From NCBI GenBank assembly GCA_013397115.1, contig VWZW01005525.1, forward strand, positions 1,721,736 to 1,785,735: a stretch of 64,000 nucleotides of DNA, read 5' to 3'. Each line of letters begins with the position of its first letter. Within the stretch, counting starts at the first letter, position 1. The notes beneath the pieces were generated by a model, which was given only the letters and a program-made list of their open reading frames with translations, was not told where the DNA came from and did no database searches. Positions 1-13,300 of this stretch are shown piece by piece. Position numbers and translations under genes: made by a program. The DNA comes from Edolisoma coerulescens (taxonomy: Eukaryota > Chordata > Aves > Passeriformes > Campephagidae).

Positions 1-3000
1 TAAACTTCAACTTTGCGCTTCTGAGACTGATTGTATTTTGTATATATTGACAGAATCTTCTTTTGTAAGGCAGATGTTCTAGGATTCTTCTATATGCAGT
101 TGCACAAAATACTTTAGAGTTTTTAAAACTGGAGTTCATAGTGGGAACTAATTGTAAAGCTATTTTCTTACTAGTTATAGGCAGTACAGAAAAGGATTTT
201 TTGTTAGAGGATTAAACACCATAAGTATGAAAGCTCTGTCTTTCAAACAGGGTGAACAGACACAGAAAGCTGCTTTTCCACAAGAGAATCACCTTGGTTT
301 TGAGGTGTTTCTACTCTTTCAAGAAGGGAAAAACACCCCACTCCCACAGGCAGCTTGTAATCTAAAAGCAGACAAATTGACAGAAACTCGGGGGAAAAAA
401 AATAGGAGGCAGGAGGGCAATCCTTATGAATGAATTCTTATATTGCCTCACGTCAAACAGAGGGGTCTGGTCTTTTTCTTCAGTCTGGTTTGTATTGGTA
501 GCAGGGTGAAAGCCAGTCTTTCAGAGACACAGCCAAAGCTGGCCACCCTGTTCAGCCTAGGATGTTCCTCACCTTCTCAGAGACTCTTAACCACACTTGT
601 GCAGGAGAGGTGCTCCAGCCTACTTAGTTTGACAAGCAAGTATCTGGGCTCTCTGGTTTCCTGGGATAGAGATAAAAAAATCTGAAGGAGACTGATCTAA
701 GAAAACCCTCATAAAAATATTGCATTCTTTCTGGCCTTTCTCTCCTGCTGTTCTGCTCTTACAGAAAGTATTGACTCACAGGGGTTTGTATGCTGTGAGA
801 AACAGCAAGAGGTAAGAGAGCTGAATGCAATTCATCTGTTATGAGAACAAAAAGGAAAATTAAAATAATTATTTATAATATCATGGAGTTCCTGAGTTCA
901 GTCCATCCAGAGCAGAACCTCAGTTCTTAAGAGACTTAAATCTTTCAATACCTCAATTCAAGCTTCCTTTTGGATCTGCAATTATTTATGAAGTCTTGAT
1001 AGATGAAGTTATGGGGAAAAAGAAGTGAGGAAGATCCTCACTAAAAAAAAGAAATTATTTAATGAGTCAGTGATTGTGAGGCTTTTCAGGTGCAACTTGA
1101 AAATTACTTGGTAGTTATTGTCCCTTACATGTTATTGAGCTTTCTTTAAAGCCAGAAACAAATACATGACTGAAGCTGATGCAAGCACTCTGCAAACTGT
1201 CAGTAGAAATCTGAAAGATGGACTGGCTGGTTAAGCAACACTGATGGCATCATCTCAGTGATGCAATAGGGACACTGGATCAGGGTGCCTGCAGCACACT
1301 CCGTGACAGAATGTTAACTCGAAACAATAAATTTCCATGCCTGAAAGTCCACCCAAGCCAACAGGAAAGAGCAGAGATTAATACAGTTAAAAGCAATTTT
1401 ACTAGGACATTAAATAACTTCTAATCTGTTATAAGATATGGGCCATTCCATTTCATTTTGCTGATACAGGTGTATCAGGGCCAGTGTATGTTCCCATAAC
1501 TTCTGCACTCACATGCACCAATACAACACAGCACATGAAACACATGGATTATTATGAACTGGGGTACAGCTGACCAAGAGGAGAGAATTGCCAGAGAATT
1601 CAATTCTCTGCTGTAGTCTGCCAACAATGGAGAGATGCAAAATTGCAAGCAGAAATAATACATCATGCTCTGGACAGTGGAAAAGAGGTGACAAATGAGG
1701 CATGGGATGTTATGCAGAATGTGTACATTCCAGATGACGAAAGTCATCACTGCCTCATCTGATTTGTAACTTCTGACCTCAGAGGATAACCATGTCATTG
1801 TCAAATCTCATTGTTTTGAAGGTCAGTGGGGAGGATTTTATCAGCCTGACATTTATTGTCAACTTTTTTTTTAAAGTTCTCATTTCATTTTAATAACAAA
1901 GGAATGAGGACATGAAGGTTATGCGTGAAAAACTCCCACTGACTTTTCATAAAATACTTGAATCTAAACGGACTTCAATTTATCAGGAATGCAGGTAACA
2001 TTATCAAGTCTTTATTCGCATCATACATCCAATCAACTTTTGAAAACAGGCATGGAATTCTAACGTAGGACTGCTTTTGAGGTGTTCAAAAACTTAAAAC
2101 AAGCATATGAAAAACATCATACTAGAGTGCAAATTTTTGTGTTCATTTCTTCTCTTTCTCACTTCCTATGGTTTATGGTTCACTTCTCTAGAAGTGGAGT
2201 TAATATTCACCAGTTCTAGAGAAGAGAGTATTTCTACAGAAGTGAAACATTCAACACTCAGGGAAAATAGGAAGCTTCTATTTCTACTGCTGTTCAGTTT
2301 ATTGTCTTGCAAATGCAGGTTTGCCCAATGCAGCGCAAGGGAAAACAAAAGTAAAGGGGAAATCTGATAAAAACCATAATTAAGACACTTACTATCCACC
2401 CAAATAGCAGCTTATCCTCCTTTATACTATCTGATAAAACAGCAGTGTTCTTAAATACATTGACATTAGGTAAATAATTTATACTGTACACTGAAGCAGG
2501 CACTTGACAATAAAAACATCTTGAAAATGAAGCTTAGCCAGTGCTCTTATTCCCTACACTGCTTCAAAGTATATTCATCATTTGAGATATATCACTCCCA
2601 TGACAATGGGATCACAAGGAATCATGGTATAACAATGCTAGACCCAACAGACAGAATGTCAGCAGTGTCAAACTGGCAAATATATCATTTAACCAGAGAT
2701 CAAAAGAGAAAATCTGAAGGTCAGAAATGCAATATTTATAATGCTGTCAGTAGATGGATGCATACCAAACACCTCATATCTAGACACCTAAAAAGCTTAT
2801 CAGAGGAATGTTTACAACACACAAGAGAAGTGTTCCTGGAGTATCCTCCATTAGTTTCCAATATGCATGAACACTGAGCCCAACATTTCCTAGTACATTC
2901 CCTAGAAACAGAAAAAATCTTGAGATACACTTTAATGGTACCAATATAAGCAGCAGTTAACTACTACCCTCATTCCCACAAATTCTACCTGGTACAAAAA

Positions 3001-6000
3001 AATCCCCCCAGCATTTTTCCAGTAAGCAACACAATATTTCCTTGGAAAGAAACCAACATGATTAGGGTGGCTTCTGGCTTTGGAAGAGAGGAGAGAATAA
3101 ACAGAAACAACTCTGTATTGCCATTGACTCATACAAAGCACTTTGGCACTGTGCAAAGAAAATACCTGTGAGAAAATTCACAGTTTTTCCTGAGTATCCC
3201 TGTGACAATTGAACTGGAGATGCTAAAGGTATGGGAGGAAGGTTGAGAAAAGCAAGCTCACAAGAAAAATTAAAAGAGAATTGACATAAGCACACCAAAC
3301 TCTGGCTTTATTCAGCATATAACAATAGAAGACTCCTCCACATTTGGGGTGGGAAACAATCTGTCACTGAGTGTTTGTTCCTGGCATACCTCTCCCGTAA
3401 TCATGAGAGCATTTTATCTAGATGCAATTTCACTTAATACCATGGTGATAGATGTTCAACAACATTACCATTACCTAAATGATAAACAAAACCAAGCTAA
3501 TAAAAAGGATCTAGAATAAAAGGTTACGAAATGACTGAGTTTAAGTTTTGTGAGTCAAATGAGAAAAATTCAAAAGCAGTTTGTCATTTTCTTCTTGATA
3601 GTTTTTTCATTTTCAATTTATTATCATAAACATAGTATCACTTGAAATATCTTTTTGATTTCAGTCAGAATGTAAAAAAAAAAAATAGGCCTCTCAGATT
3701 TCAAGGTCCTTCTTACTTATTAAGATTTTATCATATCCTCTGTTGACTGTCAAATAAACTCTGCTCATTAAGTTTCATCTATGGCAGCAGGCTAAGGACA
3801 TAAGACATGTAAAAGCCCTATTTATGAATCTGAAAACCTTGAGAAACATTCTCTGTTTATACAGCTTGTCTCCTTTCTCCTTTTCTTTACTTTTTGTACC
3901 CTTCCACTTCTAAACCCTCTCAGTTTGTCAATCTCTTCAATTTCTCTATCTTCTACCTATTTCTCAATCTATCTTCAAGCCCTCATCCCTCTTCGGAATT
4001 CCTCCTTTTGTCTGCCTTTATTTAACAGGCTCAGAACTTCATTTTCCCAACTTCATTTTCAGGGATCTGCTGATTGGAAGTAGAGAGGAGGTCTGCTTAT
4101 TTTTGGTCCAAACAATATCTGGATGCTGGCCAGCTGACACGGACGCTCCACCCCATCCTTCTTGAATAGTGAATAGCATGCTTCCCTGAACCCTTTGGTC
4201 CTCCCAAAACAATCACTTTTTGCTCCTTTCCTTCCTTCCTTCCACATGCTCTCTTTGTGACAATAAGCAAGAAATACCTTGCCCAAACAACTTCATATTG
4301 CAGATTCTGTTCTCAGACTCTCCCTCCTCTCTATGACATTTAACCAGTTCCCCTCAGACCTCCTTCTGTCCTACAGAAAGTCCTAGACTTTGCAGTGTCC
4401 TGTTCCCCCCATCCAGTTATTTATCTTGTCCAATTTTATCTCAATTGTTCTAAGTAAGTAGGAGAACTGAAGTTCTGACCTTCGTGAATTCACCTGGTCC
4501 AAGTTCTTGAATGAAACCTGCATGTCAGAAGCACAGAAACACTATAATACAGTACCATGACATCCTATGGCACTGTACTATACAGCACATCTGCACCAAC
4601 AGGGTCAGCATTGCTGAGATCTTCTGCTGTAAAATACCAGGCCATGATGTCCATGGGGAGCTGAAGTATTACTTTGACATTTTTCCATTTATTTCATATC
4701 AAGAGTCATGGGCATGGTGAAATACTTCCTACACATATCAATGCTCAAGCCTCACAAAAATCAATAGTGGTTGAACAAGAATTCATTATACTAACAAAAT
4801 CCATCAAAGAATATAAAAAAAAATTAAAACAACATCAGCCACAGCATTTCAAATTCAAGTTGCCAAGGAATTTTGTTTAAATAAGGCAAGACACTGAAAT
4901 AATACTGATTTTCTGTTTTTAAATTTACTCACTAGGTTTTAGTGCATATAAGTGCTGCCAGATGGAAAGCTGTTCATACACATTTTTCCATATTTTATCA
5001 GAAGAGTCAACACAGATGAATTTCAAAGGAAAGGTTTTATAAAGAAACTATATAAAATCTAAGTGCAAACTACATAAGGCAGCACACGAATCTAGAAGAA
5101 TAGACAGCAAGTTTTGCCAAGATGTTCAAAAGAAAAATAATCAAAAAAGTTGCTCAGTTAAACAGCAAAGAATACTGAGTACTCACAAAGGATATCACAA
5201 CCAAGTACTACAGCATCAATTCCAGCCTTCAAAAAAATCAAAGAGAATTTCTAATGAACAATGTCACTTCTGTAGCAGGTTGTGGTTTTATTACTGTTTT
5301 ATTTTATTGTACTAGTTAAAAACATGAATTTTTGAAAAGATAAAGAAAACTAGGTGCAAAATCCAGGTTACAAACAAATACCTACGAGAATAAGTACATT
5401 TTTAACACATGGTTCGTTATGGCAAAGCCCTCTAGAATAACAGCTGAATCTGTTGCTAGATCCAAAGAGAAGGTCAAACTAACAATGAAAAGCCATATAA
5501 AAAGATTTCAGAAGGTTGAGTGATAACACAAAGAGCAATTGTCCTTGAGACAATGGGTTTTATGTCATGTATCCAGCCTCTGTGACAAAACATGCAAACA
5601 AAATCCTCTAGCATTTGGCAATAATTAAAATTCAGTTGAAACTACATGCCCCAGAAATGGGTTGAAGAATGACTGAAATAAAGAAAAACAGCATATTTAT
5701 GCAGCAAACAGCATATAGTGGAAGTGATTTAAATGTGATAGGTTTCAAATCAGTGCACAGCCTTGATGTAGCAAGGATACTAACCATTCTCAGCAAGTGT
5801 TTTGGGGTCTGGGGCTTGTTTTTGTATTTTTTCCATTTGAGGCTTCTTTGAATCTCAGTCTTTTGTGATCCCAAGAAATGCCACACACTGAAACTAGAAC
5901 AACAGACATCTAAAAAACCCACATGCCCATTTCATAACATGGAGACTTTCATAATTTTTGGACAAACATGGATATACTATGTCCTGTGATTCTCTTTGCT

Positions 6001-6219
6001 ACAGTACTGAATGCTCTCATAGAAACAAGGATGGAGGAAAACACTGTGACAGAAAATAAGGAGATTTGCAAAGATCCATGAAGTTCTTAGACAGGCATAA
6101 CTCTCTTTGGCCTCTGAAAAACTCCTTAATTGACTTACCAAAATCATAAAAAATAATCCACTTCGGTCACAAAGGAAACTCAAGACTCTGAAACTGCATT
6201 TTCATACCTCAAATAACTA
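1..6219. other. upstream flank, no gene seen
   Basis: AT-rich non-coding DNA 5' of the SAM-exon cluster. Open frames here (for example 1475-1804 on minus and 2521-2877 on plus) are short, overlap frames on the other strand, and show no domain I recognise. I looked for the first exon of DNTT on the minus strand, because DNTT lies next to BLNK in divergent orientation in mammals, and saw none. There are a few A/T homopolymers (for example A12 near 3674) and a CCTT run near 4230. A weak CR1-like patch at about 590-660 is listed separately. Confidence 0.6.
530..665 (-). repeat. possible decayed CR1 fragment
   Basis: The stretch containing GCAGGAGAGGTGCTCCAGCC (about 601-620), followed by a GGGCTCTCTGG-like string, resembles the reverse complement of the avian CR1 3' half, where an AGGAGAGGTGCTCCAGCC block is followed by a CCTCTGGA block. 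Flanking agreement is poor and the CR1 3' terminus is absent. It could be an old internal piece of CR1 or a coincidence. Confidence 0.33.
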
Positions 6220-6850
6220 AAGAAGGGCAAACATCTCCTGTTGAACATGAGGGAGAAAGGAGGAGAGCAAACTACAGAATAGTGAGCCCAACTTCAATTC
6301 TCATAAATATACAATGCAAATGTTGGGCCTCAATATACCTATAAATTGTTTCTGCAGTAAAAACTCACTTTTCAGGAACAAACTGTGTCAAACAAGTCTC
6401 ATTTCCTTCCTCATTATGATAGCTACCTAGATAAGGGGCACAAGGCCCATATTATCACTGATGCTTTTAATGAGGTCCCACAAAATATCATCACGTACAA
6501 ACTAGAGAAATGCGATTAAAGCACTGTCTGTTGCAAGAGCTCATCTGACTCTCATTGAGAAGATACTCTGTGAATCACTTCCAAACTCAAAGAGCATTTC
6601 AAGTAGAGTTCCACAGGAGTTTGTCCTGGTCTTAATTGTATTCAGGATTTTGTTAATAACATGGGTGCGGCATAACAAGCATACTCCTAAAGTCTGTCAG
6701 GATATCACTGAGCCAGAAGTGGTTTCCATGGGATAAACAGTATACTGGGACCCATTTAGACACCTCATTTTTCAGTAAGACACAAGCAAATTGAAGAGTG
6801 TGCTGAAAGTGAAAAGACTCAACAAGAGTTTCCCAAACTTATGAATAAAT
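6220..6850 (+). mobile_element. decayed CR1/L2-clade LINE, reverse transcriptase fragment
   Basis: A non-LTR retrotransposon fossil recognised by RT-domain remnants in the correct order on the plus strand. Positions 6270-6302 read NYRIVSPTSIL, matching the NYRPVSLTS block of CR1/L2 reverse transcriptases. About 6370-6410 resembles the block with CLTNLI. Positions 6460-6516 read DAFNEVPQNIITYKLEKCD, matching the (K)AFDxVPHxIL..KLEKCG block. Around 6608-6663 a VPQ..VLG..LF.IFINDM block is recognisable with indels. In-frame stops (TAA at 6517) and frameshifts show it is long dead. No 3' end, poly-A or target-site duplication is visible. It is much older than the CR1 copy at 61.8 kb; an L3-type or basal CR1 lineage is plausible. 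Confidence 0.72.
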
Positions 6851-8922
6851 GCTTATGAAACTGGGTTTGCTCCTTCAGAAACAGGAGGATTGTCCTAGTC
6901 AAGCCCATCTGGTGCTTAGACACCAATTATCCTTACAAACAGGCATTTCCTTTTGCTCCCTCCAGCAGCAGAGCACAAAATTTATTATAGCTCATCTTCC
7001 TGCTGTTCCACTCAAGGACATGGTGAGAATCTAATGCACCCCCAAGAACTCAGTTTAAAAAATGGGTTACCAAACTGATTTCCAAAACTGACCCAATTTC
7101 CTCTAGTTGTGTTTGATGCTGCCTTTCTGCTGAAGCCCTGCCAAGATCTCTCCAAGTCCCTTTCAGACTCTGTGATTTCTGTTGATTATGTTGCTATTTT
7201 TATTTCCTGTTAAATGAAAAAAAGAAAAAAGACAAAACCAATTAGCAAGACTTTTATCAAACTTCTAGACAGATAGCTGTAAGCAAGACTTCGTTTTCCA
7301 ACATTCTTTGCAGACTTATTTAGGCTATGAGTATATTCTAGCTTTTTACTTTAAGGATGTTTTTCTCCCACCCACCATAAATGCCAAGCCTGTCAATCAC
7401 ACTAACAACAACAAAATACATATGGGACAGTTTAAGGAGGAAGAGCAGACATGAGAAACTGCTCCTTTAACTTATTTGGAATCAACTCCAACATGTGTGC
7501 CTGGGAGAAAAAAAGATGAGTATGTGGTAAGTCATGTTACTTTCATTATTTTTCTATACGATGGGAAAACGCAAACAGGGACAATGGTTCATATTTTCTG
7601 TACAGTAATATTTCATTGAGCTACTTTGCTCAAGTATATTTTCCTGAGGGCAGTATTCCAACATTACATCCAGTTAAACAAGTCGCTTGCAGCTGCTACA
7701 GAATTTTGCAAGGCAGAATTTGACTTTGAAAGTTTTGAGATAAGTTTAATACATTTAGTGCTTATGTTCATGAACATATAGAGAGTATTTAGTCAGAAAT
7801 GCCAGTGGTATGATCTAGGAAACAGTTTTTATGCTGCCTTTTAACTATATCTATGAAATCACAAATTGAGAACTTAATTTACAAAAAGCCAAGGAGCTGT
7901 AGCCTGCAAAAACTTGTTCTTTACGTTGCTTGCACACTTCAGACTCTAGGAAATGAACTTTTGCAAATATATAGCGTAAAGATGTGTTAACTCTGCTTTG
8001 ATATACAGGTTCTCTATGGGAATGAATTTCTCTTTAGAGTACAAAATACCTGGTATATAAAATGCACACATTTCGATTCCTCTGAAATTTGGTAGTTCTC
8101 AAGTACTTTTTGATTAGGGCTCAAAAAAAAAAATGAAATTCCTTAATTTATAGAATCAGATTTCTGCCTTTTTTTGGAGGAGTGAAATTGTAAACAGTAC
8201 AGATTAAAAGTGTTAATGTCTCCAGTAAGATACAAGTTTTTAAAATAGCAGATTACTCTCTGCACATGTACCCAAATACATTTTTAAGTCTGCCAGTGTT
8301 CACAGCAGTTCAGGAGGCTCAAGGGAATGTTCAAGTAGCAAGCGAGCCTGACCCGCCCTAGGCTAGTGCTGTTTCACATTCAAGTATCTACAATCTGCTT
8401 CAAAATTTTATGTAAGCACCTGGAATTTTGGAAAGAAACCGTTTCTGTGGCCTGTCTGTACCTGGGGAACTCTGGAAGCCTCAGTATTCTGCTCAAGAAT
8501 TCCCCCCACTACAGCCCTCACAGCCAACATGTGTTCAAGTGCACGTATTTATTTGGGCTGCTCGCACCGTGGAAGGTGATACCTTACACAGAGGAACTAG
8601 AAGTATGAGGGTACTAAGTAGAATCAGTAATCAGATCTGGGGTTCTGCAGCCAACAATTCTTGAAATAATCCCCCTGATGGTAGTGGAAAGCAAGTGGAA
8701 GTGCATGACAATATTCTCCATTTCTCCATTTCTTTTACACACACTTAAGGACAGAAACCTATAGCATCGATCGAGCCAAGGGCAGCATCAGCATCAAGAG
8801 ACAAGATGCAGGATCCCAGATGAGTGTCCCCATGTCCCTGGTTTTTATTATTTTTTTCTCTTGTCATTATGTTTAATTTGACTAAAACACAAATGGAAAA
8901 ATATTTCTGCAAGTCTTAAAGT

Positions 8923-8977
8923 CCCTTTGGGAGCACATAGGTTCAACCACCTATGCTACAGACCCTTTGGGAGCACA
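8923..8977. repeat. 15-bp direct repeat, 40-bp period
   Basis: CCCTTTGGGAGCACA occurs exactly at 8923-8937 and again at 8963-8977. The 25 bp between the copies are not repeated further, so this is one duplication rather than a microsatellite. Its origin is unknown. Confidence 0.8.
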
Positions 8978-9243
8978 AAACTGAGCATGACCTTCCCAGA
9001 CAAATTTGCCTCACTCAGTGAAGAGAGGTGCACTGCAGAAACACTGGCCTTTCAAGAATACTGTCCTAAGAGCCTAGAATACAAATTAAGGCAATATCAA
9101 CACAGAAGAACTAGCCACAATTTAGTGTAGGGGAGAGCAGAGAGAAAGCAGGTAGGAGAAGGAGGATGCCTGGGCACAGCAAGCTCGAGGAGCTGGCAGG
9201 GCAGAGCTCCAGCTCATCCTGCAGCCCACCAGGCAGTGCAGGA

Positions 9244-9266
9244 ACGTGACAGCAGAGGGCAGCTGG
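9244..9266 (+). promoter_or_regulatory. candidate CTCF-binding motif
   Basis: TGACAGCAGAGGGCAGCT (from about 9246) fits the core CTCF consensus CCASYAGRKGGCR at every position except the first C, and the flanks also fit. It sits about 1 kb upstream of the first SAM exon in a GC-richer patch, where an insulator or promoter-loop anchor would be plausible. Motif match only; occupancy is unknown. Confidence 0.45.
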
Positions 9267-10144
9267 CAGTCAGGAGCAGTCCCTCGCACCTCAGTATTTC
9301 AGAAAAATGCTCCTGGCCTGATGGGCAATAGGAGGAGGAGGAGCAGGCACGGCTGGCAGCACGCACTGAACTGCAAAATTCTTACAGCACTATTTTTAAT
9401 TTGCCTTTGAGATGTTCTGAACTAGGACTGCTTACACCTACTCAGTAAGCAAATAGCCTGCACCACATAAATACCTGCACCTCACATTATTCATGTTTCA
9501 CACCTGATGCCATCTGTTACTTTCTTATTTCCTGTAAGCAACCATTAAACCTGTAACTCACACATCTCCTGCCCAGCTGCTTCCCACCTTCACAATACAT
9601 GAAGAACCCACAACTGACAAAATCACTCCTGCACTCAAGCTAGGCAAGCAAAATTTCTTATGGAATACATGCACCTCTCCCTTCTGGTTCTGCACACAGT
9701 GGAAAAAGAGTATTGCTGCCTCCTGTCATGCAGGAAGATGGTGCTCCCCTTGGAAAAACTCACAGCCAACACTATGAAACATTGAACACTGAAGCACTAT
9801 GAAATTCAACATAATTTTTTCATAATATGCCAGCCAGGCACCTGGAAGATTATTCTGAGCAGGCCAAATTTAAGATGCAAGAGCTTCTATCTTACTTTTG
9901 AAATTCCAGGAGTTAAGTTTTGCCAGATTCAGTGTTCTGCCAAGTCAGAAAACAGCAAAAAGGTATTCACTTGCAATAACTGACCTGTCATTCTAACAGT
10001 GAAAATACATGCAGGAGAATTTGAAAGATAGCAGATGAGACACTTCAACTTCTTCAGTAATGACAGCTATGTGCATATGTTGATATAACAACCAGTTTCC
10101 TTATACTGGAGTCACTCACACAAGAACATTGGTACTTCCTAAAT

Positions 10145-10298
10145 CACCCTTTATAGGCGTTCACTTTAAGTGAGTTAACAGGAAAAAAGTTGCAAAAAGA
10201 ACTTCCTCCTCGGATTTCAGCATCAGGTCAGTGAAAAACAGTAAAGCAAGAGTTCAGTGTTACTCATGCAGATCAAGTCTTTCTCCCTCGATAGAAGC
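10145..10298 (+). promoter_or_regulatory. BLNK: putative upstream promoter and 5'UTR of SAM-type BLNK transcript
   Basis: Directly upstream of the first SAM exon there is a TATA-like TTTATA at 10150-10155. About 50 bp further on, ACTTCCTC at 10201-10208 is the reverse complement of GAGGAAGT, a good PU.1/ETS core. A transcript starting near 10180 would have a 5'UTR of about 120 nt before ATG 10299. An in-frame TAA at 10242-10244 bounds the reading frame upstream. There is no CpG island, in contrast to the downstream BLNK promoter. Alternatively, ATTTCAG ending at 10220 could be a splice acceptor, making this an internal exon with an untranslated exon further upstream. The TSS is inferred. Confidence 0.4.
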
Positions 10299-10373
10299 AT
10301 GACCACAAAACTACCATCTCAAGAGGAGTTTGAGAACTGGACAGCTTTTCAAGTTGCAGATCTCTTAAGACAG
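10299..10373 (+). CDS. BLNK: SAM-domain exon 1 (start codon exon) of an upstream BLNK isoform
   Basis: Twenty-five codons beginning MTTKLPSQEEFENW and ending in VADLLRQ, followed by the donor CAG|GTACTG, so the exon ends in phase 0. The W and the AD pair fall where the SAM domain of SLP-76 (LCP2) has W and AD (W-x5-LADYFKK as I remember it), which marks helix 1 of a sterile alpha motif. SAM domains are small helical protein-interaction modules; in SLP-76 the N-terminal SAM supports clustering of the adaptor. I chose ATG 10299 because it has A at -3; another in-frame ATG at 10266 has a poor context and would add 11 residues. An in-frame stop at 10242 means translation starts within this exon if it is the first. 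Assignment to BLNK rests on splice phase and on position upstream of the BLNK exon at 57783. A separate SAM gene cannot be wholly excluded. Confidence 0.78.
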
Positions 10374-13300
10374 GTACTGAATCTGTATGTAACACTTTAG
10401 AGAGTTCAGTCTATATTCAACTAGCAGAAACACTTATTGGATTTATCCTTGAAAACTGGATATCTTATCCTAAATCTAGCACAAATATTTAAAAGCACTA
10501 AAAATAGTTTAATCACTACTTATACTAATATAACTTGAGTTTTTTGGTACTCTCCTGTTTTCTATAGAAATATAATTCACGGTAGAGGCTAAGATCTCCT
10601 ACATTACAACTCATACAAAAATTGTTGGTCACAGGGATATTTCTTACAAGAGAAAAGGTATTTCATGCCCAAATTTATTTCCTGCTGGGAAGAAATAATC
10701 ATTTCACAGAAAGTATGTCTACTTTTATATTTGAACATAGCTTTAAATTTTACAGCATGTCAGTAAGAATCTACTGTTCATCTTTTCTTCTCAGTGCATA
10801 TATATACACAGTAGTTGCTAGATGTTGTTTAAGTTTAATGTACTTGAGCTTTTGGGGGGTTTTTGAGTCATTCCCTTGTTGGCTTGTACATTTCTTTGTT
10901 CTACAATGCCCTTTCTAGTATATCTAAAATTACCTGAATTGCACAAAGTATTCCAAATTCCTTTTCAGACATCTTTCACTATCTTACTAATGTCCTCTCA
11001 GATATACAAAATATATCCTCTATGATATAGCCTTTTTTTATCATATTTTTCCTTATAACTTACTGAATATTATGGCTCAGGTTTTAGAATTCTACCTGTA
11101 ACTTATGAAGTTCATTCCTGCAATTGGATATATAGTCTCATTTTATATCCTTTTTGTTTGTTTTTATGCAAGTACTCTATATAATTTTGTATATAGGACT
11201 TTTTTTTCTTATGTTTATCCTAATTCGAACTGTAAGACCACCAGTCTTTTCCAGTACCTTCTTTACACCAACAGTCAGCATTTATGGTCATTAAGGTTTC
11301 TCATCCTTTTCAACTGAAGGAATACACAATCTTTGTCAAGGAAAACAATAATGCTATGAAGTCTTCCCACAGGAGTTCCATCTGTATCCACATAAAAAGT
11401 AGGCCACAGTTTAAAATTACCATTTTATTATTTGTTTCATTTTGCCTGTGTATGAATACATATGCTTATTCATGTACAATTTAAAAAAAATAAAAAGACA
11501 ACAAAACCACAAACAGTTTCTCAATGGAGATGTATCACAGGTGGACCACTGTTCCCACACTGAGAAAGCTAACCTATTCCATGGAATTAATTCACACCAT
11601 AATGGTAATGGATCAGCTAAGCTGTGAACTTAGTACTGTGAACAGCTACTCAGAGGATTAATTAGCTCAAAGCCTTTCAGCTTAGAGGAAATCAGGCTAA
11701 TTTATAGAAGTTAGAATGGTTTTAAAGCACCCTGCAATTCTATGCAGAATACAAGACAGAAAATTAATAACAATCGTTCAACAGCTCAGAGGCTTCCAAG
11801 GAAATTTCAGGCACACCATAACTACTGGCTTCATACTTGTTAAAAGTGAGTCTTCCAATTTTATAAAAAGCTGTTAATGCCTATGCTTACACTCACAACG
11901 CTGATTAAAGCGGCTAAATAGAACCAATTACTACAGCATATCCACATTAGGTGCTTGGCCATTCTGTCTATCAAAGACTGGCCCAGCCATTTGCCTGTGG
12001 CTGCTGTGGACAGAGCTGTCAGCTCCCACTGCCAGCACTCCAGAGAGCCTCAGCATCAGCTACTCCCTCATTTCCATAGCCAGACCACATGCTGGGGGCT
12101 GTACTGGATCTCCCCACCCTAACACTGGCCATACATATGCATGAACCCTAAAAAATGGCTGTTAAGGTTACAGAAACAAGTACTAAAACGTGCCAGAACT
12201 GGGATTACCTCCATAGCCTGAATTTCCCACCTTTCACATGTATGCCATGATAGCCTGTAATTGCTTCTTCACATACTACCTCTTCCATTCACACAAACTT
12301 GCCTCTGCCAATGCAGAGAATCCAGCAGGTTTCTGTATTATTCTAAGCCATTACAGAAATTGTAAGGTGCACATGGGCAGGGCTTGCTGAAAACCAGAGA
12401 ACAAATACGTAGTGCTGTTGATATAATTCTGCCTTGAAATATCAGACAATGTTACTGACCCAGCACAGAACTTTTACCTGAAGATATGCAAGTCACCCAG
12501 AAAAAACATGACATTTCCCAAGTGCTTGACTTGCAGCAGTGGGAGGCAAGAGCTACAAACACAGTGGCAGCTCTGCTCAGAAGGCAAAAATGGCAAAATA
12601 TTTAATATGCAAATATACATTTATATCTCTTAGATCTAATCAGTTGTAATTAGGTATCCAAACCCACTGGACACTGTGTGAGTTTTATTTCTCATGCACC
12701 TCAACTCCCCTTACAAATGAAGTTTTCATGTCAGAGAGTGGTCTCCGAAAAAGCAGCTAGTGCTCCTGAAGGACTTGGATAATAAAGAGTGCTGTAGAAC
12801 AGCTCAGATTTAAAAAAAAAAAAATCATTCTGGGTTCAGAGAAGGTTTTGAGTACTGTGCAGTACAGGTACACAAGACAGACAAGCAGTGAGCACTAAAC
12901 AGAAAGCAATATATCAACCTCCAGGAAAGTAACATCAGCTCCTTCCATCACAGTGCCATGACTGAGGCTGGGTTTTCTAGAAGAGGTGTATTCATGTTGA
13001 TGCCACAATAGATACGTAAAATGGGTATGTACATATGTACTGCGCAATTTCAGCATTTTCTTAAATTTAAAGGTCTTAATGATATAGATTTTTTTGTGCT
13101 ATGAGTACAAAAATTCTTAACCAGCCATTCTACAAAGTGTTTCCAGACTCATGAAAGGCGTTTTTTATAAAATCAATAACCTAACTACTAAATAAAAATT
13201 AACCATACTGATTTTGAGTTTTTCCTCATTAATTAGTGAAGACAGTAGTGGAGACCTGTTAGCCATGTGGATGTACCTCCCTGTCACCTTGCATCTATGC

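Larger units (their letters stand above)
6851..10144. other. upstream flank, no gene seen
   Basis: Non-coding DNA between the LINE fossil and the putative SAM-isoform promoter. Two overlapping plus-strand open frames at 8366-8664 look like chance. It contains a 15-bp direct repeat (8923-8937 and 8963-8977), a GC-richer patch at about 9150-9370 and a CTCF-like motif near 9247. I recognise no exon here. Confidence 0.55.

Noticed and set aside
2521..2877. 118-codon plus-strand open frame
   Set aside because: Composition and sequence are not protein-like, it overlaps minus-strand frames, and there is no gene context.
1..10144. Expected neighbour DNTT (divergent to BLNK in mammals) on the minus strand
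   Set aside because: No TdT-like exon was recognised. It probably lies further left, or the synteny differs.
10266..10298. In-frame upstream ATG as alternative start of the SAM protein
   Set aside because: C at -3 gives a weak context, and the added residues (MQIKSFSLDRS) have no counterpart in SLP-76. ATG 10299 with A at -3 is preferred.
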